A stretch of 36,511 nucleotides of DNA from Paenibacillus plantiphilus (GTDB lineage Bacteria > Bacillota > Bacilli > Paenibacillales > Paenibacillaceae). A program made the position numbers and the translations under genes. The notes below the pieces were generated by a model. The model had not been told where the DNA came from. It ran no database searches and saw only the letters and a list, made by a program, of their open reading frames with translations. Shown here piece by piece: positions 1-7,459 of the stretch. Within the stretch, counting starts at the first letter, position 1; the number at the start of each line of letters is the position of its first letter. Location of the stretch: positions 1-36,511 of the forward strand of contig NZ_CAKMMF010000003.1 in assembly GCF_927798095.1 (NCBI RefSeq), written 5' to 3'.

Positions 1-453
1 CACTTTCTGCGCTGTAAGCATGTTTTTCCGTCTTTCACAATTGAATCCCACTCCCACGCCGCCATTTGCCGAGCCGTAAGACTGTTTTTCCTGCTTACAG
101 CTCACAAATTCCACACTTTCTGAGCTGTAAGCATGTTTTTCCGTCTTTCACAATCGAATCCCACTTCCACGCCGCCATTTGCCGAGCCGTAAGACTGTTT
201 TTCCTGCTTACAGCTCACAAACTCCACACTTTCTGCGCTGTAAGCATGTTTTTCCGTCTTCCACAATTGTATCCCACTTCCACGCCGCCATTAGCCGAGC
301 CGTAAGACTGTTTTTCCTGCTTACAGCTCACAAACTCCACACTTTCTGCGCTGTAAGCATGTTTTTCCGTCTTTCACAATCGAATCTCACTTCCGCTACC
401 CCATCACCCGAGCCGTAAGACTGTTTTTCCCTGCTTACAGCTCGCAGAGTCAC
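1..453. repeat. Tandem array of four 113-bp units (array 1)
   Basis: Four near-identical copies start at 1, 114, 227 and 340, an exact 113-bp step, with only scattered substitutions between copies. Each copy holds CTGTAAGCATGTTTTTCCG and, about 60 bp later, an inverted repeat (GAGCCGTAAG ... CTTACAGCTC, at 71-80 and 94-103 in copy 1) that could form a 10-bp stem with one G-U pair. The first base of the window is already in register, so the array probably continues to the left. Since 113 is not a multiple of 3, reading frames shift between copies, and the short ORFs inside it are not credible genes. Function unknown. Confidence 0.93.
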
Positions 454-494
454 CCACACACGTTCATAACACACATGCTTGTACGCTAATAGAA

Positions 495-547
495 AAAACC
501 GCTACCTACCAAGGCAAGAATTGCGCCACGGCACGGAAAGCGGTTTT
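495..547 (-). terminator. Probable terminator after the phosphatase gene
   Basis: AAAACCGCT (495-503) pairs with AGCGGTTTT (539-547). On the minus strand the stem is followed by a T-rich run, as expected for a factor-independent terminator ending the ptp/TRIC transcript. The loop is long (about 35 nt), so confidence is moderate. Confidence 0.55.
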
Positions 548-590
548 CTAGTGTTGCATTTAGTGAGTCGTTAATTAGGGCTGCGCTTCA

Positions 591-1079
591 TTAAACTCCT
601 TCGCGGATCAATTGTTCCTCTTGAATGCGAGCTAGCAGCATTTGGCAGCCTTGGTTCACGAGCTGATAAACCTCTTCAAAATTACCTGTATAATAGGGGT
701 CTGGCACATCATCCGATTTGATTTCAGGCAATAGATTCATGAACTTGAATACTTTCGTGTTGCCATCCGACTTGCTTCCGAACAGCTGGCGAACATCGCG
801 CTCATTGTTGCTGTCCATACAAACGATATAGTCAAAGTCGCTATAATCCGTCAATCGCACTTGTCTTGCCCTCATGCCCTGGTATGACACGCCATATTGC
901 TCTAACAGGCCGCGAGTGCCTTCATGCGGCTGCTTGCCGATATGCCAATCTCCCGTGCCAGCGGAATCGACTGTAATGATGCTTTCCATACCTTGCTCCT
1001 TCAATTGATGCCGAAAGACGGCTTCCGCCATTGGCGAACGGCAAATATTGCCGAGACAAACAAACAATACCGAAATCAT
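591..1079 (-). CDS. Low-molecular-weight protein-tyrosine phosphatase
   Basis: The 162-residue cytoplasmic protein has the LMW-PTP hallmarks. The phosphate-binding loop C8-x5-R14-S15 lies within VCLGNICRSP, and the general-acid aspartate D127 is in VPDPYY (125-130). It resembles Bacillus YfkJ in length and N-terminal sequence. By family it dephosphorylates phosphotyrosine, or phosphoarginine in the YwlE branch; the sequence alone does not decide, so no symbol is given. Its ATG overlaps the stop of the upstream TRIC-type gene (ATGA, 1076-1079), so the two are probably translationally coupled. A GGGG-type ribosome site lies inside the upstream gene. Confidence 0.93.
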   Translation of the reverse strand: MISVLFVCLGNICRSPMAEAVFRHQLKEQGMESIITVDSAGTGDWHIGKQPHEGTRGLLEQYGVSYQGMRARQVRLTDYSDFDYIVCMDSNNERDVRQLFGSKSDGNTKVFKFMNLLPEIKSDDVPDPYYTGNFEEVYQLVNQGCQMLLARIQEEQLIREGV

Positions 1080-1780
1080 TTTGAGTTCCCCTTCTTCTGT
1101 TCATCTAGCACTGCTGCCGCTGCTGCTCGTTTCTCCTCTGAATGCACAGACTGTGATAATGCAAACTTGAGAGAACGCCTTGGAAGCCTCCACTTATATT
1201 TAACCGAAAGCATCCGAAATACTATTACGATGACGAACAATACGAGCAGCTCGAATGGCGATTTGAACCAGCCCAGCCCAATAACCGCACCTGCTCCCAT
1301 AGCCCATACCGCATAGATTTCATCCCGAAGGACCAGCGGCTTGCGTCCTGCCAGCACATCGCGAATCATTCCGCCGCCGATACCGGTCAGCATCGCTGCA
1401 ACGATCACAGCACTAAGCGGATGCTTGCCTGTAGCATACAACGCGCCTTGTATAGCAAAGGCCGAGAGCCCGATCGCATCAAAAAACGCTTCGCTTCGCT
1501 GCCACCGCTGAATCCAATTCACCGGCAGAATAAAAGCTATCGTCATTGCGATAATCGCCGTTTTAAGCAGCGGCCCTTGCGTCCATAGCGTTGTAACCGG
1601 AACATCGATAAGCAGGTTGCGCACTACCCCCCCGCCAAATGCAGTGACGAGGCCAAGTACATAAACGCCAAGAATATCATATTCCTCTTCCATTGCCACG
1701 ATAGCGCCGCTGACCGCAAAAGCAATGGTTCCAATAATACTGAATATCGTAAAGATATCCATGTCCAACTGCCAGTTCAC
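1076..1780 (-). CDS. TRIC / UPF0126 family cation channel-like membrane protein
   Basis: The 234-residue protein is very hydrophobic and contains the duplicated UPF0126 (TRIC-like) signature: GGGVVRN at 49-55 and GGGMIRD at 135-141, each after a pair of membrane segments. Bacterial TRIC homologues form trimeric monovalent-cation channels; the physiological role of the YvgT-type members is unclear. The start is GTG at 1778-1780, with GGAGG about 9 nt upstream; a nearby ATG (1783-1785) is out of frame and stops at once. The C-terminal tail is charged and Ala/Lys-rich. It overlaps the phosphatase gene by 4 nt, forming a two-gene operon. Confidence 0.9.
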   Translation of the reverse strand: MNWQLDMDIFTIFSIIGTIAFAVSGAIVAMEEEYDILGVYVLGLVTAFGGGVVRNLLIDVPVTTLWTQGPLLKTAIIAMTIAFILPVNWIQRWQRSEAFFDAIGLSAFAIQGALYATGKHPLSAVIVAAMLTGIGGGMIRDVLAGRKPLVLRDEIYAVWAMGAGAVIGLGWFKSPFELLVLFVIVIVFRMLSVKYKWRLPRRSLKFALSQSVHSEEKRAAAAAVLDEQKKGNSK

Positions 1781-2094
1781 TTCATGCTGCCTCCGCCTAC
1801 ATATTTGACAATTCGCGAGAATGACATGGCATCCCCATACAAATGTTCAAATCATGTCCGAATCAAATCCTATCTCATTTTAGCTGTGTGACTCGGAATC
1901 AGCAAGCGAAATTTATTTCGCATGTAAGATTTAACCAGCGCCGCCTGTTTTTCCAAAACAGTCATCCCCGTATTAAAAGCGCAATTGAGGTATTGCTTTT
2001 CATTTTCACACTGGTCAACGGGCTTGCACGCGGGTATACTGACGAAAGGTTTGCATTTTGCAAAGCATGTACATTCGAAAGGAACAATCCACCA
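1781..2094. other. Intergenic region between divergent TRIC gene and thiN
   Basis: This 314-bp stretch holds no convincing gene. It contains a small hairpin (1974-1998, AAAAGC...GCTTTT type) followed by a weak T-rich run, and the likely thiN promoter near its right end. The plus-strand frame is open from 1843 in phase with thiN, but that extension has no ribosome site and is not like the family. No thiamine-pyrophosphate riboswitch core was seen. Confidence 0.6.
2012..2040 (+). promoter_or_regulatory. Possible sigma-A promoter of thiN
   Basis: A TGGTCA (2012-2017) and TATACT (2035-2040) pair is separated by 17 bp, with four of six matches to the -35 consensus and five of six to the -10. It lies 55 bp before the thiN ATG. 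Confidence 0.4.
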
Positions 2095-2739
2095 ATGGTC
2101 AAAAAGCGCATACTCATCTTTACTGGCGGTCGGCTTGGCGAATGGGCGCTTGAGCATATTGAAGAAAATGATATTTTATACGGTGCAGACGGCGGTGCTT
2201 TATTCCTCGTTTCGCATGGTCTTAGACCAACTGTTTCACTGGGTGATTTCGACTCTGTAACGGTGGAGCAGCTTCAACAAATAAAGGCTGCAAGCGCAGA
2301 AACCTTCGATTGTGACCCAGTGGATAAAGACTTTACCGACACCGAGCTTGCTTTCAGGCAAGCCCTCCGGCAGAAGCCCGACCAAATCATCCTATTCGGT
2401 GCGCTCGGTACAAGATTCGACCATTCATTGGCAAATGTGCATTTGCTGCGATCTGCTGCTGAGTCGGGTGTCGCTGCCGCCATTGTTGACGAGCATAATT
2501 CGATCCGGTTAGTAACCGATGCGCTGGTGCTTGAACGAAAGGCTCGTTATAGCTACGTCTCCCTTCTGCCGTTAACAGAAAAGGTAGCGGGCATAACGCT
2601 GACCGGATTCCAATATCCGTTATCAAATGCCACGCTTGAGATCGGCCAGTCACTGGGCATTAGCAATATACTGTCCAGCGACCGTGGCACGATCACCATT
2701 ACCGAAGGGATGCTTCTAGTCATTGAAAGTGTCGATTGA
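2095..2739 (+). CDS. thiN: Thiamine pyrophosphokinase
   Basis: It transfers pyrophosphate from ATP to thiamine to give thiamine diphosphate (cytoplasm). The 214-residue product matches the usual length of Bacillus ThiN. Family motifs are visible in order: ADGG (31-34), LGDFDS (49-54), DKDFTDTELA (77-86) and GTRFDHSLAN (105-114), which carry the Mg-ATP and thiamine-binding aspartates. The ATG at 2095 was chosen because AAAGGA lies at 2078-2083 and homology begins there; the frame is open for 84 more codons upstream, but without a ribosome site. It is convergent with the MutS2-like gene, 29 bp away. No riboswitch is visible, so regulation is unknown. Confidence 0.92.
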   Translation: MVKKRILIFTGGRLGEWALEHIEENDILYGADGGALFLVSHGLRPTVSLGDFDSVTVEQLQQIKAASAETFDCDPVDKDFTDTELAFRQALRQKPDQIILFGALGTRFDHSLANVHLLRSAAESGVAAAIVDEHNSIRLVTDALVLERKARYSYVSLLPLTEKVAGITLTGFQYPLSNATLEIGQSLGISNILSSDRGTITITEGMLLVIESVD

Positions 2740-2768
2740 CATCTGCGGATTGGGGCTTCATGGCGCAT

Positions 2769-4763
2769 TCAATCCTGCTCCTCCGAAGGTGTTATTATGG
2801 CAAGACCGGGGACATACTTCCTCCCCATCAGCTTTCTCTTCTTGCGGTTTTCCTTGGAGTCGAACACGATATCCATATCATAATCAGCGCCGGGGTATAA
2901 CTTTTCATTTGCAATGTAGAGGGACAGTCTTTTTCGATTGAAGCTCAGCTTCTTTTTCTCAACCTGTACGACAACTTCTCCGCGCTCATTAGCGGGCTGA
3001 TATACAATGCCTGTTCTCCGCAGCGGATAAATCCATACGCAATCCCCGATTTGAAGCGGTCGGTGAGGCTTCTTTTTTGTCTCATCGCCTTCTTCGTTTA
3101 TGTCCGCTCTTTTTAATGTCCGCTGCTGTTGTTTGCTGGTTGGTTTCGCAGAACGGCTCTCATTAACTGCCTCAGCTTTCTCCCCACACTCCGAATCCTT
3201 CTCACTCTTTACCTCAGCATCGGAAAGAGCGCTGTGCCGATAGGACGCCACATTCTGTTCCGCCCGAAGCACAATCCGTTCCGGCAGGCCGAACCTTCTT
3301 GCAATCGCGAAGGCGTAGCTGTCACCCGCTTCACCGATCTCCAATTGATACAATGGCCCCAGCGTCTCCGCATCGAATGTCATCCGCGCATTCATACAGC
3401 CTGCAGTGCGTGAAGCGAATCGTTTAATCTCGTTAAAATGTGTCGTGGCCGCCGTCAAAGTTCTCCTGTCCAGCAATTCCTCCAGCACCGCAATAGACAA
3501 AGCAATGCCCTCGCTGGGATCAGTGCCCGCAGCCAATTCATCCAGCAGAACGAGAGAACGTTCATTCGCTGCTTGAAGAATATCCTTCAAGCTCGCCATA
3601 TGGGCAGAGAAGGTGCTTAACGATTGCTCAATGCTCTGTCCGTCTCCCACATCTGCCATAATGTGCTGGAACACGCCAAACCTCGTACCTTCCTCAGCAG
3701 GAATAAGAAGGCCTGACTGAACCATCAACGCTAGCAGCCCAATCGTTTTCAACGTCACCGTCTTGCCCCCGGTATTAGGACCGGTTATGATCAGCTGGCT
3801 CCAATCCCCGCCCAGCTCTGCATGAAGCGGAACACTGCTCTCACCGAGCAGCGGATGTCTGGCTCCTACAAGCTTAATGTAGGGGCGGTCGACAAGCCGC
3901 ACTGCAATCCCGTCATAACTTAGCGCAAGCTTGGCTCTTGCAAATATGAAATCAAATGAAGCCATTGCATCCACATTCCACTTGAGCTGCCCTTCATGCT
4001 GCTCTGCCAGCTGGGACAGCGAAGCAAGAATGATTGTACGTTCACGCTCCTCCTCCGATTTCCACAGCTGCCATTCTCCTTGGAGCTCGCCAACATCAAC
4101 GGGCTCGACAAACAATGTCTGGCCGCTCGCGGATTCATCCCACACCGTACCAGGAACCTGCTTGCGGCATTCCCGCTTAACTGGAATGACATAATGACCA
4201 TTCCGCTTGCTGACGATGGCCTCCTGAAGCGCAGATTTATATTTGCCCAGCACGCCATTTAGCTTACGCTCGATGCGGTCCTCAGCTACAGCAATTTGCC
4301 TGCGAATGTGAGCAAGATTCGTACTGGCCTGATCCGTTAATACGCCATGCCGTATGGAGCGATCGATTTCATTGCGCAGCTCAGGGCAATCCGCCATTGA
4401 ATCTCCATAGCCGCTAATCGTAGGCGCAATCAACCTTTTCGATTCCATATACCGCTTCATTTGTGCGACTGAGCTCAACCATTTCGACAGTGACTGCAGC
4501 TCCTGCTCGTTGTAAATCCTGCCTTTGCCAAGCAGAGCAATAATAGGCTCCATCCCCTCCATCGACGATAAAGGCACGCTCGCTCCAGTCGCCAGCAGTC
4601 TGGCCGCTTCCTCAGTTTCATTCAACCACGCGCTTACCTGACTCTTATTCCTGCTCGGCTTGTGCGCAGCAGCCAATGCCCTGCCTGATCCCGAAAGCGT
4701 ATAGCCCAGCAGCTTTTCCTTTATTTTGTCATACTCCAGTCTCATCAAGCTTTGTTCGTTCAT
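2769..4763 (-). CDS. MutS2-like DNA-binding ATPase lacking the Smr domain
   Basis: The 664-residue protein has MutS2 architecture: an N-terminal core and lever region with a long coiled coil (about 150-270), then an ABC-type MutS ATPase with Walker A GPNTGGKT (328-335) and Walker B LLDELAAGTDPSEG (about residue 410). Canonical MutS2 is about 780 residues and ends in an Smr nuclease domain with an LDLRG motif. Here the chain ends after a KOW-like segment and a basic tail, with no LDLRG. MutS2 proteins bind recombination intermediates or stalled ribosomes; the role of this shorter form is inferred only. The start is ATG 4761-4763, with GAGGAGG 10 nt upstream. Its leader is the structured RNA region 4802-5149. 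Confidence 0.85.
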   Translation of the reverse strand: MNEQSLMRLEYDKIKEKLLGYTLSGSGRALAAAHKPSRNKSQVSAWLNETEEAARLLATGASVPLSSMEGMEPIIALLGKGRIYNEQELQSLSKWLSSVAQMKRYMESKRLIAPTISGYGDSMADCPELRNEIDRSIRHGVLTDQASTNLAHIRRQIAVAEDRIERKLNGVLGKYKSALQEAIVSKRNGHYVIPVKRECRKQVPGTVWDESASGQTLFVEPVDVGELQGEWQLWKSEEERERTIILASLSQLAEQHEGQLKWNVDAMASFDFIFARAKLALSYDGIAVRLVDRPYIKLVGARHPLLGESSVPLHAELGGDWSQLIITGPNTGGKTVTLKTIGLLALMVQSGLLIPAEEGTRFGVFQHIMADVGDGQSIEQSLSTFSAHMASLKDILQAANERSLVLLDELAAGTDPSEGIALSIAVLEELLDRRTLTAATTHFNEIKRFASRTAGCMNARMTFDAETLGPLYQLEIGEAGDSYAFAIARRFGLPERIVLRAEQNVASYRHSALSDAEVKSEKDSECGEKAEAVNESRSAKPTSKQQQRTLKRADINEEGDETKKKPHRPLQIGDCVWIYPLRRTGIVYQPANERGEVVVQVEKKKLSFNRKRLSLYIANEKLYPGADYDMDIVFDSKENRKKRKLMGRKYVPGLAIITPSEEQD

Positions 4764-4800
4764 CTTGTGAAAGCCTCCTCGTATCTTCAATTTTGGGTAC

Positions 4801-4844
4801 AAAAAAAACAGGAGCAGAACGCATAAGCGCGTTCCACTCCTGTT
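4801..4844 (-). terminator. Strong factor-independent terminator just upstream of the MutS2-like gene
   Basis: Segments 4807-4822 and 4829-4844 form a stem of about 16 bp with one internal U-U mismatch and a 6-nt loop. On the minus strand it is followed by eight T residues (4801-4808). It sits only about 37 nt before the start codon, so it either ends a separate small RNA or acts as an attenuator. Confidence 0.85.
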
Positions 4845-5149
4845 CAATAAATACGACAAGCATTGCCGCTGAAGCCGTCACCGTTCGGAACTTATCCGAC
4901 AGGCGATTGCTAACAGCGGCGTGCATAGAAATAGGCGTGCTCCAAGAGCACGCCTATCTGCCGTATTGCAGGCGGAAATCGTCATGTTCTTAACTCAGGG
5001 CGAGTCTGCATGACAGCGTACATGAAATAAACCTGACCTCTTTATAGAAATCGGGCAAATCACCGTACACGATCATTCACAGTCTCACATATCCAATTAC
5101 GAGTTAAGAACACCGGCAAACATTAAAATTTCCCCTTGCACATTAAGAT
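4802..5149 (-). ncRNA. Unidentified structured RNA or attenuated leader before the MutS2-like gene
   Basis: A near-consensus promoter (5156-5184) reads into about 350 nt with no credible ORF and several strong helices. The perfect pair GTTCTTAACTC/GAGTTAAGAAC (5101-5111 with 4986-4996) encloses 104 nt. A perfect 12-bp stem with a 3-nt loop lies at 4931-4957. GCCGCTG/CAGCGGC (4914-4920 with 4865-4871) closes a third domain. The last element is the terminator at 4801-4844. GTCATG/CATGAC segments near 4981 and 5010 could pair as an alternative to the first stem. I do not recognise the family; it does not match T-box, S-box, lysine, TPP, RNase P, tmRNA or 6S cores that I know. Confidence 0.55.
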
Positions 5150-5155
5150 ATGGCT

Positions 5156-5184
5156 ATCATATCGATTATTAGCAGCAGCGTCAA
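5156..5184 (-). promoter_or_regulatory. Sigma-A promoter of the structured RNA / MutS2-like gene
   Basis: On the minus strand TTGACG (5179-5184) and TATGAT (5156-5161) are separated by exactly 17 bp, with five of six matches in each hexamer. The predicted transcript starts near 5149, about 385 nt before the MutS2-like ATG. Confidence 0.72.
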
Positions 5185-5249
5185 GCCCAATTCATCACTA
5201 TTGCCTAGTTCCACACCTGTTACGTCCTTAATTATTCCGAGCTCCTTCT

Positions 5250-6029
5250 TCAGACCGTAATGACAAGCCCCGTCCTGGCAAATTCCACATGATCAGGAAG
5301 GCCATAATTCCGCTGCAGATCAATGTCATGGGATAAATGTGTAAAGATGGTGCGGACTGGCCTCCACACCTCCAGCATTGCGAGCGCTTCTGTCACATCA
5401 TAAACAGAGCGCGTATCATAGGCAAACGGCTCCTCATAGAAATTCGTACCCAGAATGAGCGTATGAAGACCGAATAATGGCAGCTGCTGCTCATCTGTCA
5501 GAGCAATGGCATCCGAGCAATAGGCCCATGATACATCCGTTTCCATATGCGAGAAGCGAAATGCGTATGCGTGACCGTTCCGCCCGTGATTGACCTTCCA
5601 GCAGTCAACGATCCAACTGCCTAGTTGCAGCGGACCTTCGATTGGTATGAATGCGATCTGGCTATGTATCCAAGGGAAACGCACCTGTATGTCGTGAATG
5701 ACATCCGGCATCGCATAGGCTTGCCCCTTGCAATTCAGATGGCGGCACATATCCGCCCATTCCGGGAGCCCTCCGATGTGATCGAAATGCGCATGCGTGA
5801 TCAGAATACGGTCAATCCGCTTCAAGCCCGCCCTCTCCATCTGCATCCGCCAGTCAGGTCCGCAATCAATGAGCAGCTCCCCGTACTCCGGGTCAGCAAC
5901 ATGAATGAGCGAGCGGTATCTTCGATTAACCTCCGTACGTCTAGCTTCATTGCAAACGCCGCACTCGCAATAAACACGAGGGACGCCTGAGGAATCGCTT
6001 GTTCCCCAGAAAGTGATGGAAGTCGGCAT
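5250..6029 (-). CDS. PhnP-like metallo-beta-lactamase-fold phosphodiesterase
   Basis: The 259-residue protein has the metal-binding THAHFDH motif (78-84), a later aspartate in CSDA, and FTHLSHD near the C terminus, typical of metallo-beta-lactamase-fold hydrolases. A cysteine cluster CECGVC (21-26) after the first strand is the structural zinc site of the PhnP branch, whose Escherichia coli member cleaves cyclic phosphate diesters. No phn genes lie nearby, so the substrate here is open; a cyclic nucleotide or sugar phosphate is a reasonable inference. ATG 6027-6029 has GAGGAG 5 nt upstream. It is the last gene of a minus-strand group that starts at the nitrilase gene. Confidence 0.85.
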   Translation of the reverse strand: MPTSITFWGTSDSSGVPRVYCECGVCNEARRTEVNRRYRSLIHVADPEYGELLIDCGPDWRMQMERAGLKRIDRILITHAHFDHIGGLPEWADMCRHLNCKGQAYAMPDVIHDIQVRFPWIHSQIAFIPIEGPLQLGSWIVDCWKVNHGRNGHAYAFRFSHMETDVSWAYCSDAIALTDEQQLPLFGLHTLILGTNFYEEPFAYDTRSVYDVTEALAMLEVWRPVRTIFTHLSHDIDLQRNYGLPDHVEFARTGLVITV

Positions 6030-6060
6030 TGCAACTCCTCCTACTGCCCGATATATGACT

Positions 6061-6729
6061 TTAGATTGCCTTTAGCTTGACAGCCTCTTCTTTCTTTAGA
6101 AGCGCAATCATCTCATGCCAGGCTGCCGGTTTATTCGGAAGAGCCGTATAATAGCGTTCCAGAAATGCCGTCACCAGCGAAGCCGGTACAGCCGTCATCG
6201 CCTCATCCTGCGGCAGGAAGCATAGATCAAGTCCTTCGACCGCATCGCCGTTCTCTTCCCAGGAAGGATGCACATAGGGGAAATCTAGCCGTTGATAGCC
6301 AATATGCGATAATACCTCGCGGCGCACATAGGGATTCATCGCTGCAACGCCGCCAAACTCATAATCGACGAGAAGCGGGTTGTATATTTCTGCGAACATG
6401 CCGATTGGCTCCGTTCCACTTGCGGCTGCCAGCCTTGCAATATCCTTCTCGCGATTGCGCATCAGGAAGCGGCCAATTCCCAGATTGGGGAGGCCGATTA
6501 TAGTGAAATCAGTCATAGCCACTCTCATGTCAGCATAATAGCGGTATTCCGTAGCTCCAACAACCTCCCCCTCCAAAACAGCCGCATAGACATGAATTCC
6601 CTCATCCTCAAGCGGCTCCTTCCATTTGCCTGCTGCCAGTACTTCCTCAGGGGGAAACACAGTCCCCATCAAACGGTGCATGCTCTCAAACAAAGGATCT
6701 TCAATGGATCGAATGCGGATATATTCCAC
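6061..6729 (-). CDS. GNAT-family N-acetyltransferase
   Basis: The 222-residue product has a GNAT-like core: EGEVVGATEYRYY, then a strand and acetyl-CoA loop around NLGIGRFLM. The acyl acceptor is unknown. The frame is open to 6930, but that part lies inside the neighbouring gene. The true start is the GTG at 6727-6729, which has GAGGAGG 7 nt upstream and begins 1 nt after the stop of the preceding GNAT gene. The pair therefore reads as coupled acetyltransferases. The C-terminal third (after about residue 140) is not a standard GNAT extension that I can name. Confidence 0.78.
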   Translation of the reverse strand: MEYIRIRSIEDPLFESMHRLMGTVFPPEEVLAAGKWKEPLEDEGIHVYAAVLEGEVVGATEYRYYADMRVAMTDFTIIGLPNLGIGRFLMRNREKDIARLAAASGTEPIGMFAEIYNPLLVDYEFGGVAAMNPYVRREVLSHIGYQRLDFPYVHPSWEENGDAVEGLDLCFLPQDEAMTAVPASLVTAFLERYYTALPNKPAAWHEMIALLKKEEAVKLKAI

Positions 6730-6730
6730 T

Positions 6731-7405
6731 TTATTGCCTCCTCGTCGTTGTAAAAGGATTTCTCCACTCCATGATGGCAGCATAATGCCGTGATTCTTCA
6801 TCCGCCAAATATTGTTTCGCAACGCCAACGGGCATTCTGCCGCAGCGCAGCAAAAAAGTAATAACAGGGTCCTGCCAATCTCCCGCAACAACCCGTTCCA
6901 AATATTGCGCAGCAGTAGCCTCATGCTCATGGCGATGATAGCCTGGCATGCGACCCCCGCCTACAAGTCTTGCCAAGCCGAGATGAACGACGACTTCGTA
7001 CATCGACTGCATGAGCCATTTGCCAATTCCCGCTTTGCGATAGGATGGAATAACGCACAAATCGACGACATAGAGCGTGTCGCCTTTCGGGTTGTGATTG
7101 CGTATGTATCCCCCGTCTGTTACTTCCTCCCAAGAGTGATCCCCGCCTATCGTGGACCCATCAACAAGAAGACTGGTCATCGACCCGATAAGCTGTCCAC
7201 CGGCTTCAGCGCACAGCGCGCCGTCTGGGAAACGGGAAACATGCTCCTTAAGCTGATCCTCATTCCACCAAAGCTCGGAAGGAAATGGAGGTGGAAAGCT
7301 TTGCTGCTGAATGGCAATCATGCCCTGCAGGTCATCCCCTGTATAATTGCGTATTAGGATTCGTTCCGGCTTGCCTGAATGATAGACAATCAGCTCTTTG
7401 TCCAT
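6731..7405 (-). CDS. GNAT-family N-acetyltransferase
   Basis: The 224-residue protein has the acetyl-CoA-binding motif A: LYVVDLCVIPSYRKAGIGKWLM-type strand and R-x-x-G-I-G loop, preceded by the acceptor strands (GGQLIGSMTSLLV). The length and the C-terminal GYHRHEH segment resemble uncharacterised Bacillales acetyltransferases; the substrate is unknown. ATG 7403-7405 follows GGGGAGGG. Together with the gene that follows after one base it forms a tandem of two distinct GNAT proteins that do not look like recent duplicates. Confidence 0.85.
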   Translation of the reverse strand: MDKELIVYHSGKPERILIRNYTGDDLQGMIAIQQQSFPPPFPSELWWNEDQLKEHVSRFPDGALCAEAGGQLIGSMTSLLVDGSTIGGDHSWEEVTDGGYIRNHNPKGDTLYVVDLCVIPSYRKAGIGKWLMQSMYEVVVHLGLARLVGGGRMPGYHRHEHEATAAQYLERVVAGDWQDPVITFLLRCGRMPVGVAKQYLADEESRHYAAIMEWRNPFTTTRRQ

Positions 7406-7459
7406 AACCCTCCCCCTCTCATTAGCAGGACCAGTCCGCTCCGGCGGTGCGTGAACTGC

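Noticed and set aside
66..418. Short plus-strand ORFs across array 1
   Set aside because: They are products of a 113-bp non-coding repeat read in shifting frames. They have no ribosome site, and the peptide repeats do not stay in one frame.
1..453. CRISPR array
   Set aside because: The whole 113-bp unit repeats; there are no unique spacers and no cas genes.
1843..2094. N-terminal extension of ThiN by 84 residues
   Set aside because: There is no ribosome site and no family homology. The ATG at 2095 gives the usual 214-residue length.
4801..4844. T-box riboswitch suggested by GGAGTGGAACGCG before the MutS2-like gene
   Set aside because: The match to the T-box consensus lacks one C, and the segment pairs directly as the 5' arm of the terminator instead of forming a separate antiterminator. 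The downstream gene is not an aminoacyl-tRNA or amino-acid gene.
5101..5111. Operator dyad formed by GAGTTAAGAAC and its distant complement
   Set aside because: The two arms are over 100 bp apart, which suits RNA pairing in the leader better than a protein operator.
4802..5149. RNase P RNA, suggested by GTTCTTAAC and GTGGAACGCG words
   Set aside because: The other conserved RNase P segments (GAGGAAAGTCC, the ACAGAA region) are absent, and the order does not fit.
6730..6930. Extended N terminus of the second GNAT protein
   Set aside because: It lies wholly inside the preceding GNAT gene. The GTG at 6729 has a strong ribosome site and a 1-nt gap to the upstream stop.
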